DNA from: Chloroflexi bacterium RBG_16_68_14 | GTDB lineage: Bacteria > Chloroflexota > Dehalococcoidia > DSTF01 > RBG-16-68-14 | Assembly (NCBI GenBank): GCA_001796995.1 | Contig: MGOB01000065.1 | Coordinates: forward strand, 84,270 to 92,788 | Direction: 5' to 3' | Length of the DNA stretch: 8,519 bases | Shown here: one piece after another, positions 5,289 through 8,519 of the stretch | How positions within the stretch are numbered: the first letter of the stretch is position 1 | How the letters are laid out: each line of letters starts with the position of its first letter | Notes under the pieces: model-generated | The model's database searches: none | Told to the model about the DNA's origin: nothing | What the model saw: only the letters and a program-made list of their open reading frames with translations | Program-made: the position numbers and the translations under genes

Positions 5289-6532
5289 TGGAGCGCTGGC
5301 CACTGCTGGGGGTCCGCGTCCTCGACCTCTCCAAGGTCTGGGCCGGGCCCTACGGCACCCGCCTGCTGGGAGACATGGGCGCCGAGGTGATTAAGGTGGA
5401 GGGGCCGGGCGCCTGGGACATGATCCGCGCCCTCACCCTGCTCAACCACACCTCGGAGCGGGGCTACAACAAATCGTCCTACTTCAACCACTACAACCGG
5501 AACAAGTACGGCTGCGCCCTGGACCTGAGCCACCCGAAGGGGCGAGAGCTGGCCCTCCGCCTGGTCGCCCTCTCCGACATCGTGATCGAGAACTTCCGCT
5601 CGGACGTCCTTTCGGGCCTCGACTTCACGTACGAGACGCTGCGTTCGGTCCGCCCGGACATCATCCTCATCTCCATGCCCAGCCACGGCCTCTCCGGCCC
5701 GGAGGCGCACCACATCGCCTACGGCACCCACATCGAGCAGCTTGGCGGACTGGTCTCGCTTAACGGCTACCCGGACGGCCCGCCCCAGCGGAGCGGCATC
5801 TCCTACGGCGACCCGCTGGCCGGCGCCACGGCGGCGGCCGCCGTCATCGCCGCTCTCCTGTACCGGCGCTGGACCGGCCAGGGCCAACATATCGAGGTGG
5901 CCCAGTGGGAGGCCTTCCTCTCCTTCGTGGGCGAGTTCTTCCTGGAGTACAGCCTGACCGGCAGCCTGCCGCCGCGCCGGGGCAACCGCCACTCCTCTAT
6001 GGCACCCCACGGCGCCTACCCCTGTCAGGGCGACGACTCCTGGGTCGCCATCGCCGTTGGCTCCGACGCGGAGTTCGCCGCGCTGTGCCACGTCATCGGC
6101 CGGCTGGAGCTGGCGCAGGACGAGCGCTTCGCCGACGTCGTCTCCCGCCACCGGAATCAGGACGAGCTGGACGCCATCGTCTCGGCCTGGACGCGGGAGC
6201 GCCCGCACCGGGAGGCGGCGGCGCAGCTCCAGGGGGCAGGCGTCTCGGCGGCGCCGGTGCTGACGGTGCCGGAGCTGATGGCGGACTCGCACCTGGCCGA
6301 GCGGGGCTTCTGGGAGGAGGTGGCCCATCGCGAGGCCGGCGTCTGGACCATGGACGGCCCGGCCTGGCGCTTCGACCGCACGCCCGCCCACGTGCGCCTG
6401 CCCGCCCCCTGCTTCGGCGAGCACAACGACTACGTCTTCCGCGAGCTGCTGGGCCTGAGCGAGGATGAGGTGGCGGAGCTGGAGCGCGAGGGCATCACCT
6501 CCCGCGAGCCGCTGCCGGGACAGGACGAGTGA
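5288..6532 (+). CDS. Class III CoA-transferase (CaiB/BaiF/Frc) with catalytic Asp
   Basis: A protein of 414 residues and a paralogue of the preceding gene product. It shows VLDLSKVWAGPYGTRLLGD (11-29) and GAEVIKVEGPG (31-41), the mid-region loop SMPSHGLSGP (129-138), and GISYGDPLAG (170-179). Asp175 in that segment aligns with the catalytic Asp of formyl-CoA transferase. The C-terminal part has AAPVLTVPEL and GEHN, as is usual. ATG 5288 shares its A with the TAA of the upstream gene, and GGGGG lies about 8 bases before it, so the two genes are translationally coupled. Two-gene class III enzymes are known, such as SmtAB (succinyl-CoA:malate) of Chloroflexus and BbsEF (benzylsuccinate) of Thauera; this pair probably forms a similar heteromer. 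No linked dehydrogenase or hydratase indicates the acid. The next gene is convergent and only 14 bases away. Confidence 0.92.
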   Translation: MERWPLLGVRVLDLSKVWAGPYGTRLLGDMGAEVIKVEGPGAWDMIRALTLLNHTSERGYNKSSYFNHYNRNKYGCALDLSHPKGRELALRLVALSDIVIENFRSDVLSGLDFTYETLRSVRPDIILISMPSHGLSGPEAHHIAYGTHIEQLGGLVSLNGYPDGPPQRSGISYGDPLAGATAAAAVIAALLYRRWTGQGQHIEVAQWEAFLSFVGEFFLEYSLTGSLPPRRGNRHSSMAPHGAYPCQGDDSWVAIAVGSDAEFAALCHVIGRLELAQDERFADVVSRHRNQDELDAIVSAWTRERPHREAAAQLQGAGVSAAPVLTVPELMADSHLAERGFWEEVAHREAGVWTMDGPAWRFDRTPAHVRLPAPCFGEHNDYVFRELLGLSEDEVAELEREGITSREPLPGQDE

Positions 6533-6546
6533 GGGGAGACGAGAGC

Positions 6547-7140
6547 TTAACGGTTCTCCATCGCGGAGACCAGGCTAGTAACGTCGCGAAGGAACTTCTC
6601 GAACGACGGACATCGCTGCCTTGCCATTTCAAGATCCATCTGCTCTGCAAGCGCTGGCTGGTCATAAACCGCAAGGTAACGGCTCCTGTCCATATTCTGC
6701 GATAGCCTCTCTTTCGCGCCCCGAATGCCCTCAGGATGGGGCAGAGCGACGGCGTCATGCCGAATCCCGCGCGTTCCCCGCAAGGATTCCTTTGCACCGA
6801 GGAACCACGCCTCGAACTCCTTATTGGCAAGAACAACTGCAACAGGCAAGTTGGTAGTTTGTTGGCAGCGAGCGAGTAGCTCAGGCCCAAGCTCAGCCGG
6901 ACAGTCGTCGTCGGCATCCAGGAGCACGAGGACGCTGGCTGCATCAGTCCGATCTCTAGCAGCCTGTAGAAGCGCACGCTCCAATTCGCCGGGTTTCACG
7001 ACACGATTCCGCTTGACCAGAAATGGCCGGGCGACCTCCACATGATATGCCTGCACTTGCGCAAAGATGCGCCGCAAGAGGACTGGAACTGCCTCGGCGT
7101 CTCCGTGGCCTTCTACGATAGGTACGATCGCGACACTCAC
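6547..7140 (-). CDS. DUF4276-type TOPRIM-like protein, partner of the upstream ATPase
   Basis: A protein of 197 residues. It opens with a strand and VEGHGD (9-14), then a helix. A second strand ends in LLDADDD (73-79), with DxD at 75-77. A conserved-looking KEFEAWF follows at 107-113. Glu10 plus the DxD motif is the metal-binding pattern of the TOPRIM fold of primases, topoisomerases and OLD nucleases. The arrangement fits DUF4276 as I know it. No membrane segment. The start is GTG 7140; a stop three codons upstream in the same frame excludes a longer N-terminus, and the ribosome site is weak, which suggests coupling to the ATPase gene that ends 22 bases before it. The proposed role is a nuclease or effector controlled by that ATPase. 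Lower GC than the adjacent CoA-transferases hints at transfer. Confidence 0.75.
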   Translation of the reverse strand: MSVAIVPIVEGHGDAEAVPVLLRRIFAQVQAYHVEVARPFLVKRNRVVKPGELERALLQAARDRTDAASVLVLLDADDDCPAELGPELLARCQQTTNLPVAVVLANKEFEAWFLGAKESLRGTRGIRHDAVALPHPEGIRGAKERLSQNMDRSRYLAVYDQPALAEQMDLEMARQRCPSFEKFLRDVTSLVSAMENR

Positions 7141-7162
7141 AGCTGCTCAGCGAGCTCGTCTT

Positions 7163-8353
7163 TCAGCCGGGCGACCCAAACAGGTTCACCTGCGCACCCG
7201 CCTTCTTCGCCGCCGCAAGATCCGGGTTGAGCTCACCTGAACGGAGGAGTTCTCCCGGAGTATACAGACGCTCCCTAATAGCAGCTCGGCTGGAATCGGA
7301 AACGGGAGAAATCAACGTCCGGCTTTGCTCCATAGTGACCACTCTGATTTGAGAATCCTTGAGATCCTTGTGATCGAGGATGTCTGGGCTATGTGTGGTT
7401 AGCAGTATCTGCCTTTCGTTCGCGGCGTCCATAAGCACTTCGACCACGATTTCCGTCACCGCAGGATGAACGGTGGCCTCGGGTTCTTCCACGACAACGA
7501 CTGAATTCTGGCCTGGTTGATACACCGCCAGGAATACTCCGAGAACGCGCAGGGTGCCGTCCGACATGTTCAAAGCGTCAAAGGTCCAAGGATGCTTCAA
7601 CCCAACATCCTGCTTGAACTGAATTGTCTCTTTCTGCCCGATGGCACGATAGTCGACTCTCTTGACTCCTTCCACGACCTTCGACAGCAACCGACAAAGG
7701 CGGTCGTACCTTTCGCCCCCATGATCCTCGTCGCGGATGCGTTTTAGCACCGCAGCGGCATTGCGACCATCGCGTTTCAGAAAATCGCCGGGGTCAGGTT
7801 CTTGCAATTCACGGAGCCTCCCAGGCACGATGGAATAGAAGCGCATCGAGGTCAAGAAGTCGTAGACAGGACGGAATTCCTCTGTTGCCGAGGCTGCAAA
7901 TAGTGCAAGCCGGTCCGGCGAAACTTTGGGCCGAATCCCTGGAATTTCCTTTGAGAACTCTCCATTGCGCACCTCGAAATGATGCTCATACTTCATGAAT
8001 TGCCGAACCACGCATCGCTCCTTCGCCACGGAGAATCTTTCTGTAGGTTTCGCTGCAATTTCGAACGCATAATCCGCAAACATCTCGCTATCGAGCTTCA
8101 CGCTGAGGCCGATACCGATGTGGGTCGGATGGCCCGCAGACCTCCGCCGAACGGCTCCTATTCCACCACGATTCTTGAACGCGAGTTCGATCGATTCTGA
8201 AAGGCACTCCTGAACAAATGCCAGTGCGTCGATGAAATTGCTTTTCCCCGCCCCATTTGGCCCCACAAAGACAGTGAAAGGTTCTAAGACGACTGAAGCC
8301 TGGCCAATGCTCTTATAGTTTCGGATCTGAACTCTTTGAATTGAAGGAATCAT
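7163..8353 (-). CDS. AAA/ABC-type ATPase of the RecF/SMC/OLD-like group
   Basis: A protein of 396 residues. The N-terminus reads IQRVQIRNYKSIG, the typical opening of RecF/OLD-type ATPases, then the Walker A GPNGAGKS (31-38). A long insert without recognisable motif follows (about 50-255). The ABC signature region is MSDGTLRVLG (263-272), Walker B is VVVVEEPEATVHP (285-297) with the catalytic-type Glu290, and the H-loop is TTHSPD (319-324). No TOPRIM domain is fused, unlike full OLD nucleases; the small TOPRIM-like protein is encoded next instead. The C-terminus ends in QVNLFGSPG. The start is ATG 8353 with GGGG several bases upstream and a perfect TATAAT about 35 bases before it. First gene of a two-gene operon, sampled GC about 47% against 77% in a CoA-transferase stretch. 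Probable role: sensor or switch of a defence module, by inference. Confidence 0.88.
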   Translation of the reverse strand: MIPSIQRVQIRNYKSIGQASVVLEPFTVFVGPNGAGKSNFIDALAFVQECLSESIELAFKNRGGIGAVRRRSAGHPTHIGIGLSVKLDSEMFADYAFEIAAKPTERFSVAKERCVVRQFMKYEHHFEVRNGEFSKEIPGIRPKVSPDRLALFAASATEEFRPVYDFLTSMRFYSIVPGRLRELQEPDPGDFLKRDGRNAAAVLKRIRDEDHGGERYDRLCRLLSKVVEGVKRVDYRAIGQKETIQFKQDVGLKHPWTFDALNMSDGTLRVLGVFLAVYQPGQNSVVVVEEPEATVHPAVTEIVVEVLMDAANERQILLTTHSPDILDHKDLKDSQIRVVTMEQSRTLISPVSDSSRAAIRERLYTPGELLRSGELNPDLAAAKKAGAQVNLFGSPG

Positions 8354-8388
8354 CAGTTACCCCACGATGCTGCCCTGTACCACGCCCT

Positions 8389-8394
8389 ATTATA
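8389..8394 (-). promoter_or_regulatory. -10 box (TATAAT) of the ATPase/TOPRIM operon
   Basis: The - strand reads CCCGTATAATAGGG, a perfect -10 hexamer. ATG 8353 follows after 35 bases, giving a leader of roughly 28 bases. I see no good -35 box at 16 to 18 bases, so an activator or weak basal expression is possible. Confidence 0.5.
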
Positions 8395-8417
8395 CGGGAC
8401 GTGAGGGCAGAAGGCCT

Positions 8418-8519
8418 CTACAGGAGTTCCGTCACATCTCGTAGGGCTTCCACTACCGCCGCCTCCGGTGCCACCACCACCACCTCCCGTCCCCCCAGCC
8501 CCTCCCGCAGCGCATCGAG
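8418..8519 (-). CDS. C-terminal end of an unrecognised gene (5' part outside the window)
   Basis: From the window edge the - strand reads 33 codons to TAG (8420 to 8418): LDALREGLGGREVVVVAPEA and then AVVEALRDVTELL. A buried-strand pattern (VVVVAP) followed by an amphipathic helix and strongly GC-ending codons make this look like a real protein end. It is too short to name. The stop lies about 24 bases upstream of the TATAAT box, so the ATPase operon begins right behind this gene on the same strand. Confidence 0.55.
   Translation of the reverse strand, partial: LDALREGLGGREVVVVAPEAAVVEALRDVTELL

Noticed and set aside
5285..6424. 379-residue open frame on the - strand
   Set aside because: Opposite the second CoA-transferase and rich in Gly, Ala, Val and Arg without motif, as expected for the reverse of a GC-rich gene. 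The same applies to 4047-4688 and 4719-5303.
5905..6468. 187-residue + strand frame inside the second CoA-transferase
   Set aside because: Gly/Arg/Pro-rich shadow in a second frame of a well-identified gene.
6541..6558. Hairpin between the convergent genes as a bidirectional terminator
   Set aside because: Only six pairs including a wobble, inside the 3' end of the TOPRIM-like gene, without a T-run.

Overview
The window is high-GC bacterial DNA. Protein-coding blocks are separated by non-coding gaps filled with small palindromes and short repeats. Membrane-anchored proteins with a Pro/Thr-rich spacer, a Gfo/Idh/MocA oxidoreductase, tandem class III CoA-transferases and dispersed hairpins together suggest a Chloroflexota-type organism (for example a Dehalococcoidia relative). 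That assignment is an inference; no rRNA or marker gene is present. No rRNA, tRNA, CRISPR array, transposase or integrase was seen.

Left part, + strand (1-2123): the 3' part of an unrecognised gene, then a gap with a nested palindromic element (788-880), then a Gfo/Idh/MocA-family oxidoreductase. A family of short hairpins (GTAG leader, TTCA or TTTA loop, different but self-complementary stems) touches the 3' ends of both genes and supplies their stop codons. Behind the oxidoreductase stop, the same frame stays open for 33 codons, as if a hairpin insertion had cut off the original C-terminus.

Middle part, mostly - strand (2124-3899): a 475-base gap with a heptamer tandem repeat, a three-part CTAG-containing repeat and hairpins. 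It is followed by two small membrane-anchored proteins of unknown function, each with its own start signals and with lower GC than the neighbouring metabolic genes.

Right-centre, + strand (4092-6532): two overlapping genes (TAATG junction) for class III (CaiB/BaiF/Frc) CoA-transferases. The first lacks the catalytic Asp that the second keeps, which suggests an unequal heteromeric enzyme. A promoter candidate lies so close to the first ATG that its mRNA would be almost leaderless.

Right end, - strand (8394 to 6547): a lower-GC two-gene operon behind a perfect TATAAT box. It encodes a RecF/SMC/OLD-like ABC ATPase followed by a small TOPRIM-like protein of the DUF4276 type. The layout resembles a split OLD nuclease or the PARIS ATPase/TOPRIM pair, so this is the best candidate here for an undescribed anti-phage or anti-plasmid system. 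The window closes with the last 33 codons of another - strand gene.
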